This document shows positions 1 to 8,845 of a stretch of 8,845 bases of DNA, in pieces. Position 1 is the stretch's first letter. The number at the start of each line of letters is the position of its first letter. Position numbers and translations under genes: made by a program. The stretch is from Oxalobacteraceae bacterium. GTDB taxonomy: Bacteria; Pseudomonadota; Gammaproteobacteria; Burkholderiales; Burkholderiaceae_D. The stretch is taken from NCBI GenBank assembly GCA_947453015.1, contig CANGFL010000043.1, positions 1-8,845 of the forward strand, in the 5' to 3' direction. The notes under the pieces were generated by a model. The model ran no database searches. It saw only the letters and a program-made list of their open reading frames with translations, and was not told the DNA's origin.

Positions 1-69
1 AGCAGGCGATTTGCTTTTCACGCGCAGCGTGGTGCGCGGTTTGCGAATCAGTTGGCTAATGGTTGGCAT
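1..69 (-). CDS. rpsL: 30S ribosomal protein S12, N-terminal part (runs off window)
   Basis: Partial gene: only the first 23 codons are in the window, starting at ATG 69-67 and continuing past base 1. The visible peptide, MPTISQLIRKPR followed by TTLRVKSKSPA, is the basic N-terminal tail of ribosomal protein S12, which sits at the decoding centre of the small subunit and affects translational accuracy. The MPTI-QL-RKPR start and KSKSPA segment resemble betaproteobacterial S12. An in-frame TGA lies four codons upstream, so no longer start is possible. Position just after rpoC matches the first gene of the str operon (rpsL-rpsG-fusA-tuf). The residues linked to streptomycin resistance lie further in and cannot be seen. 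The start codon has no clear Shine-Dalgarno sequence, which is odd for this highly expressed gene. Confidence 0.93.
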   Translation of the reverse strand, partial: MPTISQLIRKPRTTLRVKSKSPA

Positions 70-245
70 CGGTCTAAGTCAACAAAAATACGGCAATAAC
101 AAAACCCCGTTTGCAACACGGGGACGAGATTAGCTGGATAAACCGTTAAACGGATCTCCAGCGGAGCAGGCATAGGGAAAGCGATGCAGGGACTGCAAAA
201 CAGACCAAAGAACGCTTAAGCCCGAGCGAGCTTAAATTCGAGAAC
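70..245 (-). other. predicted structured 5' leader of the rpsL (str) operon
   Basis: This is the untranslated stretch of about 175 bases between the predicted start of transcription and the rpsL ATG. Local hairpins visible on the minus strand are: 8 bp with a 4-base loop at 216-235 (one G-U pair); 5 bp with a 3-base loop at 185-197; an outer 6-bp stem GCTGGA/TCCAGC at 133-162 enclosing an inner CCGTTTAACGG stem at 143-153; and the terminator-like hairpin at 105-123. I recognise no known riboswitch or RNA family. The pairings were found by eye and have not been folded by program. The leader contains no convincing gene. Confidence 0.5.
95..123 (-). terminator. terminator-like hairpin in the rpsL leader (possible attenuator)
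   Basis: On the minus strand CCCCGT (123-118) pairs with ACGGGG (110-105) around a 7-base loop, and is followed directly by TTTTGTTATT (104-95). This has the shape of a modest intrinsic terminator: a 6-bp GC-rich stem and an interrupted U tract. It lies downstream of the predicted rpsL promoter and 25 bases before the rpsL start, so it would act inside the rpsL leader rather than on rpoC, which already has a better terminator at 373-402. It may be an attenuator, a backup terminator for rpoC read-through, or only a leader hairpin. Confidence 0.5.
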
Positions 246-250
246 TCGCG

Positions 251-279
251 AGTATAAACGTCGCGCGAAACCTAGTCAA
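251..279 (-). promoter_or_regulatory. sigma-70 promoter of the rpsL (str) operon
   Basis: Reading the minus strand, TTGACT (279-274) and TATACT (256-251) are separated by exactly 17 bases; each box matches the consensus at five of six positions. Transcription would begin near 246-243. The stretch after the -10 box, CGCGAG, is GC-rich, a property known from stringently controlled ribosomal promoters in E. coli, so growth-rate or (p)ppGpp control is a reasonable inference but not shown. The stretch before the -35 box (280-300) is moderately AT-rich and might act as an UP element. The site lies between the rpoC terminator and rpsL, where a str operon promoter is expected. Confidence 0.8.
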
Positions 280-301
280 CATAAGGAAATGATTCAAACA
301 T

Positions 302-354
302 AGTATTAGTAGCTACTAGCAGCTATTTTGGCCGGCTAATTGGCCACCAATACT
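302..354 (-). other. potential three-way-junction fold between rpoC terminator and rpsL promoter
   Basis: The outer arms AGTATTGGT (354-346) and ACTAATACT (310-302) form a 9-bp helix with one G-U pair on the minus strand. Inside are two hairpins: GGCC/GGCC (345-342 with 333-330, 8-base loop) and AGCTG/TAGCT (324-320 with 315-311, loop CTAG, one G-U pair). The arms abut with only a 5-base linker. Both imperfect pairs are G-U if the minus strand is transcribed but A-C if the plus strand is, favouring a minus-strand RNA. No known family recognised. The sequence is rich in TAG/CTA triplets, so part of the pairing may be chance. Confidence 0.4.
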
Positions 355-365
355 GTTCGAGTTGC

Positions 366-402
366 AAAAATAAAAACAGCCCCGAAAGCTCGGGGCTGTT
401 TT
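366..402 (-). terminator. intrinsic terminator of rpoC (rpoBC operon end)
   Basis: A perfect 13-bp inverted repeat (373-385 with 390-402, core CAGCCCCGA/TCGGGGCTG, 4-base loop) begins 17 bases after the rpoC stop codon. On the minus strand the stem runs into an almost pure T tract (TTTTTATTTTTG), the classic form of a Rho-independent terminator. On the plus strand the stem is followed by TTTTATTCTTT, so it could also work in reverse, although no plus-strand gene ends here. It separates the rpoBC transcript from the rpsL transcription unit. Confidence 0.92.
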
Positions 403-419
403 ATTCTTTCGGCAATAAC

Positions 420-3400
420 TTAGCCCTCGCCGCCAGCGTCGCCTGAAGCTGTCGCCTCGGCTTCCTGCATCGCACGAGCAGCCTCGGCCTGGAGCATTGC
501 TGCACGCTCTTCCGCCTCCCAGCTCTCTTTGTCCTTGCGAGCACGGTGGTAGGCCAGGCCCGTACCTGCTGGGATTAAGCGCCCAACAATCACGTTCTCC
601 TTCAGTCCACGCAGGCCATCGCGCTTGCCCATGATGGCAGCCTCGGTGAGGACTCGAGTAGTTTCCTGGAACGAGGCCGCTGAAATAAACGAGTCTGTCG
701 ACAACGATGCCTTCGTAATACCAAGCAGCACGTTTTCGTAGGTCGCCGGACGCTTGTTTTCAGCGATAGTGCGATCGTTCTCATCGAACAATTCTGAGCG
801 CTCGACTTGTTCGCCAGGAATGTACGCTGTTTCACCCGCATCAACTACCTGCACGCGACGCAACATCTGACGCACGATGACTTCGATGTGCTTGTCATTA
901 ATCTTAACGCCCTGCAGACGATAAACGTCCTGCACTTCGTCGACGATGTAACGCGCCAGCGCTTCGATACCGAGCAATCGCAAAATGTCTTGCGGATCAG
1001 CCGGACCGTCAACAATCATCTCACCCTTGTTAACTACCTGGCCGTCATGCACTAACACTTGCTTGTCTTTAGTGATCAAGAACTCGTGCTTCAACCCGTC
1101 CATGTCAGTAATTTCAAGACGCTGTTTGCCCTTGGTTTCCTTACCAAACGCGACGGTACCCGTAACTTCAGCGAGCATACCGGCGTCTTTCGGTGAACGC
1201 GCTTCAAACAACTCAGCCACACGTGGCAAACCACCGGTAATGTCACGCGTTTTTTGTGATTCAGTTGGGATACGTGCAAGCACCTCTCCCACTGAAACCT
1301 GCTGACCATCTTTAACAGTAATCAGCGCGCCTACCTGGAAGCCAATCGTTACAGCGTGCTCAGTGCCAGCAATTTTTACTTCCTGACCCTGTTCGTTCAA
1401 CAGCTTAACTTGTGGACGTAACGCACGAGCAGTAGTTGTACCGCGACGTTTCGCATCGATAACCACCAAGGTTGACAGGCCAGTGACCTCATCAATTTGT
1501 TTAGCAACGGTTGAGCCTTCTTCGACGTTCTCAAACTTCACTGTACCTGCGTACTCCGTGATGATTGGACGAGTCAGCGGATCCCAATTCGCGAGTGCTG
1601 TACCCGCCTTGATTGTCTGACCATCTTTAACAATCAACGTCGCGCCATAAGGCACCTTGTGACGCTCGCGCTCGCGACCGTGATCATCAGCAATCAAGAC
1701 TTCGCCTGAACGAGAAATAACGATTTGATCGCCTTTGCCGTTAGTGACGTAACGCATGGTTGCAGTGAAGCGCACATTACCGTTTGATTTCGCCTCAACG
1801 GATGAAGCAACCGCTGCACGCGATGCCGCACCACCAATGTGGAAGGTACGCATAGTGAGCTGAGTTCCTGGCTCACCAATCGACTGAGCAGCGATCACAC
1901 CCACTGCTTCACCCGAATTGACCATAGAACCACGACCCAAATCGCGTCCGTAGCACATTGCACACAGACCGTAGCGCGTGTCGCACGTTAACGGTGTACG
2001 AACTTTTACTTCATCAATACCGAGACGCTCGATCTCTTCAACTGAATCTTCGTCGAGCAAAGTGCCTGCTTCGTAGAGTGTCGCTTGGGTATCAGGATTA
2101 ACGATATCGTTGGCTGCAACGCGACCAAGAATACGGTCACGCAGAGCCTCAATCACTTCACCACCCTCAACCAAGGCCTTCATCACAGCGCCATTAGCGG
2201 TGCCGCAATCATCTTCGATCACCACCAGATCTTGAGTCACGTCAACCAGTCGACGTGTCAAATAACCCGAGTTCGCTGTTTTCAATGCCGTATCAGCCAA
2301 ACCTTTACGCGCACCGTGGGTTGAAATGAAGTACTGCAAAACATTCAAACCTTCGCGGAAGTTCGCTGTAATTGGCGTTTCAATAATCGAGCCATCTGGC
2401 TTAGCCATCAAACCGCGCATACCGGCCAACTGACGAATCTGAGCAGCTGAACCACGAGCACCCGAGTCAGCCATCATGTAGATGGCATTAAAGGATTCCT
2501 GCACGCCTTTAGTTCCGTCGCGCTTGACGACGTCTTCAACTTTAAGCTGCTCCATCATGGCCTTACCGACTTCATCACCGGCTTTACCCCAGATATCGAC
2601 CACTTTGTTGTAACGCTCGCCAGCCGTTACCAGACCGGACGAATATTGCTGTTCGATCTGTTTAACTTCTTGCTCGGCAGCGGCAATCAACGTCGCTTTT
2701 TGTGGCGGCACCAGCATGTCATCAACGCAAATAGAAATACCTGCGCGCGTTGCTAAACGGAAGCCCGATTGCATCAACTGATCGGCGAATACGGCCGTCG
2801 CACGCAATCCGCACTTACGGAAAGAGATATTGATGAGCTTAGAAATTTCTTTTTTCTTCAGCGCACGGTTAATAGCTGAGAAAGGCAAACCTTTCGGCAG
2901 AATCTCAGACAAAATCGCACGACCGATCGTGGTCTCATAGCGAGTCACTGTTTTGACGAACTCACCCGTGACCATATCTTTCGGATACTCAGCAATACGC
3001 ACCGTGACTCGTGTAGACAATTCAACTTCTTTATTGTCATAAGCACGAATAACTTCGGAAACATCGGCGAGCATCATGCCCTCGCCCTTGCCGTTGATTT
3101 TCTCGCGAGTCGCGTAATACAGACCCAAAACGATATCTTGCGATGGAACGATAGAGGGTTCACCGTTCGATGGGAACAAGATGTTGTTTGAAGCGAGCAT
3201 CAAGGTGCGCGCTTCCATCTGAGCCTCAATCGACAGCGGCACGTGCACAGCCATCTGGTCACCGTCAAAGTCGGCGTTGAATGCCGCGCAAACCAGTGGG
3301 TGTAACTGAATTGCTTTACCTTCGATCAGAACCGGCTCAAAAGCTTGAATACCTAAACGGTGCAACGTAGGCGCACGGTTGAGCATCACAGGATGCTCGC

Positions 3401-4649
3401 GAATTACGTCTTCCAAAATATCCCAAACTACAGGCTCTTGAATTTCGACTAGCTTCTTAGCGGCTTTGATGGTTGTTGCTAGACCCATCAACTCCAGTTT
3501 ATTGAAGATGAACGGCTTGAACAATTCGAGCGCCATCAGTTTCGGCAAACCGCACTGATGCAGTTTTAACTGTGGACCCACCACGATCACTGAACGACCG
3601 GAGTAATCAACACGTTTACCCAGCAAGTTTTGACGGAAACGACCGCCTTTACCTTTGATCATTTCTGCGAGCGATTTCAACGGACGCTTGTTCGCACCCG
3701 TCATTGCTTTGCCGCGACGACCATTATCGAGCAATGAATCAACCGCTTCTTGCAGCATGCGCTTCTCATTACGCGTAATGATTTCAGGCGCGCGCAATTC
3801 CATCAGGCGCTTGAGACGATTATTACGGTTAATAACGCGACGATATAAATCGTTCAAGTCCGAGGTCGCAAAACGACCGCCATCCAGCGGAACCAGCGGA
3901 CGCAGTTCTGGCGGCAATACCGGCAGAACTTCCATGATCATCCAATCAGGCTTGATACCTGAACGTTGGAAGGCTTCGAGTACTTTTAAACGTTTAGCGT
4001 ATTTTTTAATCTTGGCTTCAGATTTCGATTCACGTAAATCTGTGCGCAACTGCTCTGCCTCGCGATCGATATCGATCGTGCGTAGCAATTCGCGTATGCC
4101 TTCCGCGCCCATGTGAGCGATGAAGTCATCACCAAACTCTTCGTATTTAGCTGCGTAATCATCTTCCGACATGATCTGGCACTTTTTCAGCGGAGTCATG
4201 CCGGGATCAGTAACAACGTAGGCTTCGAAATACAGAACACGCTCGATGTCACGCAATGTCATATCCAGAACCATGCCCAAACGGGATGGCAAGGATTTCA
4301 AGAACCAGATGTGCGCTACCGGCGAAGCTAGCTCGATATGACCCATGCGTTCACGACGCACTTTAGCCAGCGTAACTTCAACGCCACATTTTTCACAAAT
4401 AACGCCGCGATGTTTTAATCGCTTGTATTTACCGCACAGGCACTCATAGTCTTTGATAGGGCCAAAGATTTTTGCGCAAAACAAACCGTCACGCTCTGGT
4501 TTGAACGTGCGGTAGTTAATGGTCTCGGGCTTTTTAACTTCGCCGTAGGACCAAGAACGGATTTTTTCAGGAGACGCCAATCCAATTTTGATGGCGTCAA
4601 ATTGTTCATTTTGCTGAACTTGCTTGAATAGATCGAGCAGTGCTTTCAT
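420..4649 (-). CDS. rpoC: DNA-directed RNA polymerase subunit beta'
   Basis: Largest subunit of the core RNA polymerase in the cytoplasm; with beta it forms the cleft holding DNA, RNA and the catalytic magnesium. 1409 residues, close to the E. coli length. Visible in order: the zinc site C70, C72, C85, C88; clamp coiled coil that binds sigma (about 265-309); the active-site motif NADFDGDQM at 458-466 with the three magnesium-binding aspartates D460, D462, D464; the bridge helix (about 762-803); a second zinc site C815, C889, C896, C899; and the trigger loop (about 915-1150) split by the long proteobacterial SI3 insertion (about 945-1130). The C-terminal 40 residues are Ala/Glu-rich and variable. 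The ATG start gives the family N-terminus MKALLDLF and has GGAG six bases upstream. It is co-directional with rpoB, 71 bases downstream of it, and ends in a terminator. No defects seen. Confidence 0.99.
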   Translation of the reverse strand: MKALLDLFKQVQQNEQFDAIKIGLASPEKIRSWSYGEVKKPETINYRTFKPERDGLFCAKIFGPIKDYECLCGKYKRLKHRGVICEKCGVEVTLAKVRRERMGHIELASPVAHIWFLKSLPSRLGMVLDMTLRDIERVLYFEAYVVTDPGMTPLKKCQIMSEDDYAAKYEEFGDDFIAHMGAEGIRELLRTIDIDREAEQLRTDLRESKSEAKIKKYAKRLKVLEAFQRSGIKPDWMIMEVLPVLPPELRPLVPLDGGRFATSDLNDLYRRVINRNNRLKRLMELRAPEIITRNEKRMLQEAVDSLLDNGRRGKAMTGANKRPLKSLAEMIKGKGGRFRQNLLGKRVDYSGRSVIVVGPQLKLHQCGLPKLMALELFKPFIFNKLELMGLATTIKAAKKLVEIQEPVVWDILEDVIREHPVMLNRAPTLHRLGIQAFEPVLIEGKAIQLHPLVCAAFNADFDGDQMAVHVPLSIEAQMEARTLMLASNNILFPSNGEPSIVPSQDIVLGLYYATREKINGKGEGMMLADVSEVIRAYDNKEVELSTRVTVRIAEYPKDMVTGEFVKTVTRYETTIGRAILSEILPKGLPFSAINRALKKKEISKLINISFRKCGLRATAVFADQLMQSGFRLATRAGISICVDDMLVPPQKATLIAAAEQEVKQIEQQYSSGLVTAGERYNKVVDIWGKAGDEVGKAMMEQLKVEDVVKRDGTKGVQESFNAIYMMADSGARGSAAQIRQLAGMRGLMAKPDGSIIETPITANFREGLNVLQYFISTHGARKGLADTALKTANSGYLTRRLVDVTQDLVVIEDDCGTANGAVMKALVEGGEVIEALRDRILGRVAANDIVNPDTQATLYEAGTLLDEDSVEEIERLGIDEVKVRTPLTCDTRYGLCAMCYGRDLGRGSMVNSGEAVGVIAAQSIGEPGTQLTMRTFHIGGAASRAAVASSVEAKSNGNVRFTATMRYVTNGKGDQIVISRSGEVLIADDHGRERERHKVPYGATLIVKDGQTIKAGTALANWDPLTRPIITEYAGTVKFENVEEGSTVAKQIDEVTGLSTLVVIDAKRRGTTTARALRPQVKLLNEQGQEVKIAGTEHAVTIGFQVGALITVKDGQQVSVGEVLARIPTESQKTRDITGGLPRVAELFEARSPKDAGMLAEVTGTVAFGKETKGKQRLEITDMDGLKHEFLITKDKQVLVHDGQVVNKGEMIVDGPADPQDILRLLGIEALARYIVDEVQDVYRLQGVKINDKHIEVIVRQMLRRVQVVDAGETAYIPGEQVERSELFDENDRTIAENKRPATYENVLLGITKASLSTDSFISAASFQETTRVLTEAAIMGKRDGLRGLKENVIVGRLIPAGTGLAYHRARKDKESWEAEERAAMLQAEAARAMQEAEATASGDAGGEG

Positions 4650-4655
4650 GTATCA

Positions 4656-4659
4656 CTCC
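4656..4659 (-). promoter_or_regulatory. ribosome binding site of rpoC
   Basis: GGAG on the minus strand, six bases before the rpoC ATG, confirms that start. It is embedded in CACTGTGGAGTG (4665-4654), where CACT can pair with AGTG and partly cover the site; the stem is only 4 bp and therefore weak. A similar arrangement precedes rpoB. Confidence 0.85.
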
Positions 4660-4688
4660 ACAGTGGCGTGAAAAAATAATCTTTATAA

Positions 4689-4713
4689 CGCCCCCTCTTC
4701 ACGAGAGGGGGCG
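4689..4713 (-). other. strong hairpin in the rpoB-rpoC gap (processing site or partial terminator)
   Basis: CGCCCCCTCT (4698-4689 on the complementary arm) and AGAGGGGGCG form a perfect 10-bp, mostly G-C stem with a 5-base loop, starting seven bases after the rpoB stop codon. Downstream on the minus strand comes TTATAAAGATTATTTTTT, whose T run begins well away from the stem, so it is a poor intrinsic terminator. Likely roles are an RNase cleavage or 3'-end stabilising site for the rpoB message, or a site that tunes read-through into rpoC. It has no promoter visible after it, so rpoC probably depends on transcription from upstream of rpoB. Confidence 0.7.
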
Positions 4714-4720
4714 ACAGAAC

Positions 4721-7700
4721 TTAATCGCGGTCGAGATCGATGTCGATGCCTAACGAGCGAATCTCTTTAACCAACACGTTAAAGGATTCCGGCATACCTG
4801 CATCAATCACGTGATCGCCTTTCACCAGGTTTTCATAAACCTTAGTACGGCCATTCACGTCATCTGATTTAACAGTCAACATCTCTTGCAAGACATAGGA
4901 AGCGCCATAAGCCTCGAGTGCCCACACCTCCATCTCACCGAAACGCTGGCCACCAAATTGCGCCTTACCACCCAGAGGTTGCTGAGTCACCAGCGAGTAA
5001 GGACCGGTAGAACGAGCATGCATCTTGTCGTCAACCAAATGGTGCAATTTCAAGACGTGCATGTAACCGACCGTGACTGAGCGCTCAAACGCTTCGCCAG
5101 TACGTCCGTCATACATCGTTACCTGATTTTTAGATGCCGTCATACCCAATTTCTTGGCGATAGCGTCAGGATAGGCAAGATCCAACATGCGATGAATTTC
5201 AGTCTCATGAGCACCGTCAAAAACTGGCGTTGCAAATGGAACGCCTTCTTTCAGGTTTTCACTCAACTCGAAAATCTCAGCATCTGAGAACTTGTCGAGA
5301 TCTTCAGTACGACCTGATTCGTTATAAATCTGTTTCAGGAAATTACGCACCTCAGCGGCTTTCGTTTGCGCCTTGAGCATTTCGCCAATACGCAAACCCA
5401 GACCTTTCGCAGCCCAGCCCAAGTGAACCTCAAGTACCTGACCCACGTTCATACGCGAAGGAACGCCCAGCGGATTGAGCACGATATCTGCAGGTGTACC
5501 GTCAGCCATGTAAGGCATGTCTTCTACAGGAACAATGCGTGAAACCACACCCTTGTTACCGTGACGACCCGCCATCTTGTCACCTGGTTGCAGACGGCGT
5601 TTTACTGCCAGATACACCTTGACCATCTTCTGCACACCCGGTGGCAACTCATCACCCTGAGTGAGTTTCTTACGCTTCTCTTCAAAAGCGAGATCAAATT
5701 GGTGACGCTTCTCAGCGATAGATTCTTTGATCGCTTCGAGCGCTGCAGCGGCATCGTCATCAGCGGGACGAATATCAAACCAGTGATATTTTTCTAAATC
5801 ATCCAAGTATTCCTTGGTGATTTGTGCGCCCTTAACCAATTTCTTGGGGCCGCCATTAACTACCTTACCGATCAGCATTTTTTCTAAACGCTGGAATGCA
5901 TCGCCTTCAACAATACGCAACTGATCGTTGAGGTCTAAGCGGTAGCGCTTGAGTTCGTCATCGATAATCTGTTGCGCACGTTTGTCACGTTGAATGCCTT
6001 CGCGTGTAAACACCTGAACGTCAATCACCGTACCGATCATTCCCGAAGGAACGCGCAGCGAGGTGTCTTTTACGTCCGATGCCTTTTCACCGAAAATCGC
6101 ACGCAACAATTTTTCTTCCGGTGTTAGTTGGGTTTCGCCCTTAGGGGTTACCTTACCAACCAACACATCGCCTGCCTCAACTTCAGCACCGATATAAACG
6201 ATGCCGGATTCATCCAGACGCGCTAATTGATTTTCAGCGAGGTTAGAAATATCACGCGTGATTTCTTCAGGTCCGAGTTTTGTATCGCGAGCCACTACCG
6301 AAAGTTCTTCGATATGAATCGAGGTATAGCGGTCATCCGCCACAACTTTTTCCGAAATCAAAATCGAATCTTCGAAGTTATAGCCATTCCACGGCATGAA
6401 GGCGACCAACATGTTTTGACCCAAGGCGAGTTCGCCAAGGTCAGTTGATGCGCCATCAGCGATCACATCGTGGCGCGCAACACGATCACCCACTTTTGCG
6501 ATCGGACGCTGATTGATGTTGGTGTTCTGATTCGAGCGCGTGTATTTGATCAGGTTGTAAATGTCGACACCGACTTCACCCGCCTGGGCTTCATCGTCAT
6601 TTACACGAATCACGATACGGCCTGCATCGACATAGTCGACCACACCACCACGTAACGCCTGAACCGTAGTACCCGAGTCAACTGCAACTGTGCGCTCAAC
6701 ACCGGTACCAACAAACGCTTTTTCCGGACGCAAGCAAGGCACCGCTTGACGTTGCATGTTCGCACCCATCAACGCACGGTTCGCATCATCATGTTCCAGG
6801 AACGGGATCAGTGAAGCTGCAACTGAAACGATCTGTCCAGGTGCCACGTCCATGTACTGAACACGCTCAGGCGAAACCAAAATAGTTTCACCAGCTTCAC
6901 GTGCGGATACCAACTCATCCGACAGAATGCCTTTGGCATCGATCGTCGCGTTAGCCTGCGCAATGATGTACCGACCTTCTTCGATTGCCGATAAATAGTC
7001 GATCTGAACACCGACCTTGCCATCGACAACTTTACGGTAAGGAGTTTCTAGGAAACCGTATTCGTTTAGGCGGGCATACATCGCCAACGAGTTAATCAGT
7101 CCAATGTTTGGACCTTCAGGAGTTTCAATCGGGCATACACGGCCATAGTGAGTTGGGTGTACGTCGCGAACTTCAAAACCTGCGCGTTCACGTGTCAAAC
7201 CGCCCGGTCCCAACGCAGAGACACGACGCTTGTGCGTAATCTCAGAAAGCGGATTGGTCTGATCCATAAACTGCGAGAGCTGGGAAGAACCAAAGAACTC
7301 GCGAATGGCTGCCGAAATTGGTTTGGAATTAATCAGATCGTGAGGCATGAGGTTATCCGCCTCTGCTTGACCTAGACGCTCCTTAACCGCACGCTCGACA
7401 CGCACTAAGCCAGCACGGAATTGGTTCTCAGCCAACTCACCTACGCAACGCACACGGCGATTACCTAAGTGATCAATATCATCAACCTCACCACGGCCAT
7501 TGCGCAACTCAACCAAGATCTTGATAACGGCCAAAATATCTTCGTTCGACAGTGTCATCAAACCGGTCAGTTCATCGCGACCCACACGGCGATTGAATTT
7601 CATACGACCCACAGCCGATAGATCGTAACGATCTTCGCTGTAGAACAAGCCGTTGAAAAGCGCTTCAACAGATTCTTCTGTTGGTGGTTCGCCTGGGCGC

Positions 7701-8827
7701 ATCATGCGATAAATCGCGATACGCGCCGCCATTTGCTCAGTAGTGTCATCAGCACGCAATGTTTGCGAGATGTAGCCACCCTGATCAAGGTCGTTGGTGT
7801 ATAGCGTTTGAATATCTTTGATGTTCGCATCACGCAAACGACCCAACAACTCTTCGGTCAACTCGTCATTAGCGCTAGAAATAACTTCGCCAGTTTCTGG
7901 ATCTACGACGTTAGTCGCCAGAACTCGGCCAATTAGATAATCCTCAGGTACGGATATGTGTTTGATACCGGCTGCTTCAACATCACGCACGTGCTTGGCA
8001 TTGATACGTTTGTCTTTTGGGACAATGACCTTACCGGCTTTATCCGAAATATCAAAACGAGCTACCTCACCACGCAAACGCTCGGCAACAAATTCCATCT
8101 CTGCGCCTTCTGAGCGCAATGCGAAATTATCGAAGACAAAGAAATTCGCCAGAATTTGTTCCGACGTCATTCCAATTGCTTTGAGCAAAATCGTTACCGG
8201 CATCTTGCGACGACGGTCGACGCGGAAATACAAAATGTCTTTCGGATCAAACTCAAAATCCAACCATGAACCACGGTAAGGAATAATGCGAGCCGAAAAT
8301 AAAAGCTTGCCGGAAGAGTGAGTCTTACCACGATCATGTTCAAAGAACACGCCGGGCGAACGATGGAGCTGAGAAACGATTACACGCTCAGTGCCATTGA
8401 TCACAAAAGATCCATTAACTGTCATGAGCGGCAATTCGCCCATGTAGACCTCTTGCTCTTTCATTTCTTTGACCACAGGCTTGGTCGGTGATTCTTTATC
8501 GAGAATCACCAAGCGAACCTTGGCGCGCAACGGCGAAGCATAGGTCAAACCACGCTGCTGACATTCCTTCACATCAAAGGGAGGGTCACCAAGTATGTAA
8601 GACAAAAATTCGAGACGAGCAAACCCATTGTGCGAAACGATGGGGAAGATCGAGTTGAACGCTGATTGCAAACCCTCGCTCTTACGGGTACTAGGAACAG
8701 TATCCGCTTGCAAGAAATCGGTATACGATTCGAGCTGTGTAGCGAGAAGGTAGGGAACATCGTGAACGTTAGCGCGTTTTGCAAATGATTTGCGAATGCG
8801 CTTCTTCTCAGTAAATGAGTAGTGCAT
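4721..8827 (-). CDS. rpoB: DNA-directed RNA polymerase subunit beta
   Basis: Second-largest subunit of core RNA polymerase; it forms one side of the DNA cleft, binds the RNA exit channel and is the rifampicin target. 1368 residues, the length I recall for Burkholderia-type RpoB. Visible: N-terminal [13 protein letters not shown]; the rifampicin region at 513-544 with D522, H532 and S537 (E. coli D516, H526, S531) in wild-type form; active-centre E819-D820 in NGYNFEDSI; flap region around 904-918; proteobacterial insertion around 940-1060; catalytic-cleft lysines K1084 and K1092 in [12 protein letters not shown]; and the conserved end, from [20 protein letters not shown] at 1287-1306. The start was set at ATG 8827-8825, not the in-frame GTG at 8833-8831, because the GTG overlaps the GGAG ribosome site while the ATG lies five bases after it and matches the family N-terminus. 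It is first of the rpoBC pair here; the upstream rplL lies outside. Confidence 0.99.
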   Translation of the reverse strand: MHYSFTEKKRIRKSFAKRANVHDVPYLLATQLESYTDFLQADTVPSTRKSEGLQSAFNSIFPIVSHNGFARLEFLSYILGDPPFDVKECQQRGLTYASPLRAKVRLVILDKESPTKPVVKEMKEQEVYMGELPLMTVNGSFVINGTERVIVSQLHRSPGVFFEHDRGKTHSSGKLLFSARIIPYRGSWLDFEFDPKDILYFRVDRRRKMPVTILLKAIGMTSEQILANFFVFDNFALRSEGAEMEFVAERLRGEVARFDISDKAGKVIVPKDKRINAKHVRDVEAAGIKHISVPEDYLIGRVLATNVVDPETGEVISSANDELTEELLGRLRDANIKDIQTLYTNDLDQGGYISQTLRADDTTEQMAARIAIYRMMRPGEPPTEESVEALFNGLFYSEDRYDLSAVGRMKFNRRVGRDELTGLMTLSNEDILAVIKILVELRNGRGEVDDIDHLGNRRVRCVGELAENQFRAGLVRVERAVKERLGQAEADNLMPHDLINSKPISAAIREFFGSSQLSQFMDQTNPLSEITHKRRVSALGPGGLTRERAGFEVRDVHPTHYGRVCPIETPEGPNIGLINSLAMYARLNEYGFLETPYRKVVDGKVGVQIDYLSAIEEGRYIIAQANATIDAKGILSDELVSAREAGETILVSPERVQYMDVAPGQIVSVAASLIPFLEHDDANRALMGANMQRQAVPCLRPEKAFVGTGVERTVAVDSGTTVQALRGGVVDYVDAGRIVIRVNDDEAQAGEVGVDIYNLIKYTRSNQNTNINQRPIAKVGDRVARHDVIADGASTDLGELALGQNMLVAFMPWNGYNFEDSILISEKVVADDRYTSIHIEELSVVARDTKLGPEEITRDISNLAENQLARLDESGIVYIGAEVEAGDVLVGKVTPKGETQLTPEEKLLRAIFGEKASDVKDTSLRVPSGMIGTVIDVQVFTREGIQRDKRAQQIIDDELKRYRLDLNDQLRIVEGDAFQRLEKMLIGKVVNGGPKKLVKGAQITKEYLDDLEKYHWFDIRPADDDAAAALEAIKESIAEKRHQFDLAFEEKRKKLTQGDELPPGVQKMVKVYLAVKRRLQPGDKMAGRHGNKGVVSRIVPVEDMPYMADGTPADIVLNPLGVPSRMNVGQVLEVHLGWAAKGLGLRIGEMLKAQTKAAEVRNFLKQIYNESGRTEDLDKFSDAEIFELSENLKEGVPFATPVFDGAHETEIHRMLDLAYPDAIAKKLGMTASKNQVTMYDGRTGEAFERSVTVGYMHVLKLHHLVDDKMHARSTGPYSLVTQQPLGGKAQFGGQRFGEMEVWALEAYGASYVLQEMLTVKSDDVNGRTKVYENLVKGDHVIDAGMPESFNVLVKEIRSLGIDIDLDRD

Positions 8828-8832
8828 GAACA

Positions 8833-8836
8833 CTCC
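8833..8836 (-). promoter_or_regulatory. ribosome binding site of rpoB
   Basis: GGAG on the minus strand, five bases before ATG 8827. It decides the start: the upstream in-frame GTG (8833-8831) shares its first base with this site and could not be served by it. The site sits in CACTCACGGAGTG (8843-8831), in which CACTC can pair with GAGTG over a 3-base loop. Confidence 0.85.
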
Positions 8837-8845
8837 GTGAGTGAC

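Noticed and set aside
422..540. Divergent Ala/Glu-rich tail at the end of RpoC
   Set aside because: The C-terminal tail of beta' is naturally variable in length and composition after the conserved GRLIPAGTG segment; no frameshift or fusion is visible.
985..1305. Open frame of 106 codons on the plus strand
   Set aside because: Antisense to the C-terminal part of rpoC; no start signal and no family resemblance.
3655..4116. Open frame of 153 codons on the plus strand
   Set aside because: It lies wholly inside rpoC on the opposite strand. The predicted protein resembles no family and is Arg/Ser-rich, as expected for the reverse of a conserved coding region. No ribosome site or promoter was seen.
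7256..7258. Thr524 in the RpoB rifampicin region, where E. coli has Asn518
   Set aside because: As I recall, DQTNPLSE is the normal sequence in betaproteobacteria such as Burkholderia and Neisseria. The main resistance positions are wild type, so this is lineage variation rather than a resistance change.
7956..8279. Open frame of 107 codons on the plus strand
   Set aside because: Antisense to rpoB, with low-complexity Ser/Arg content and no recognisable motif; a shadow of the real gene.
8828..8833. GTG start two codons upstream of the rpoB ATG
   Set aside because: The GTG overlaps the GGAG ribosome site, and the extra Met-Phe is not part of the family N-terminus; ATG 8827 is correctly spaced.
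1..8845. Search for a novel defence, mobile or biosynthetic system
   Set aside because: More than 90 percent of the window is intact rpoB and rpoC; no repeats, transposase, recombinase, CRISPR array or unknown protein was seen in either strand.

Overview
This window is an ordinary, highly conserved chromosomal housekeeping locus, read entirely on the minus strand: rpoB (beta subunit of RNA polymerase), then rpoC (beta' subunit), then the first 23 codons of rpsL (ribosomal protein S12), which runs off the left edge. The gene order rpoB-rpoC-rpsL is the usual proteobacterial junction between the rplKAJL-rpoBC cluster and the str operon (rpsL-rpsG-fusA-tuf). The protein sequences look betaproteobacterial, most likely Burkholderiales: RpoB has 1368 residues, begins [13 protein letters not shown], and carries DQTNPLSE in the rifampicin region; RpoC begins [13 protein letters not shown]; RpsL begins MPTISQLIRKPR. 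This placement comes from remembered family sequences, not from an alignment. Base composition looks roughly balanced, lower than in typical Burkholderia, so a lower-GC member of the order is plausible.

Layout from right to left, in the direction of transcription. A short leader with a Shine-Dalgarno site opens rpoB (8827 to 4721). A 70-base gap holds a perfect 10-bp GC-rich hairpin and the rpoC ribosome binding site. rpoC follows (4649 to 420). A strong intrinsic terminator lies about 17 bases past the rpoC stop. The 350-base gap between rpoC and rpsL holds this terminator, a predicted three-way-junction fold, a near-consensus sigma-70 promoter with 17-bp spacing, a structured leader of about 175 bases, and a terminator-like hairpin just before rpsL.

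The two large proteins are the catalytic halves of the same enzyme. Both are full length with all inspected catalytic and metal-binding residues present, and I see no frameshift, fusion or insertion. No mobile element, CRISPR array, tRNA, rRNA or toxin/defence gene was seen. I found no novel protein system here; the points worth a second look are all in the noncoding DNA, chiefly the rpoC-rpsL gap.
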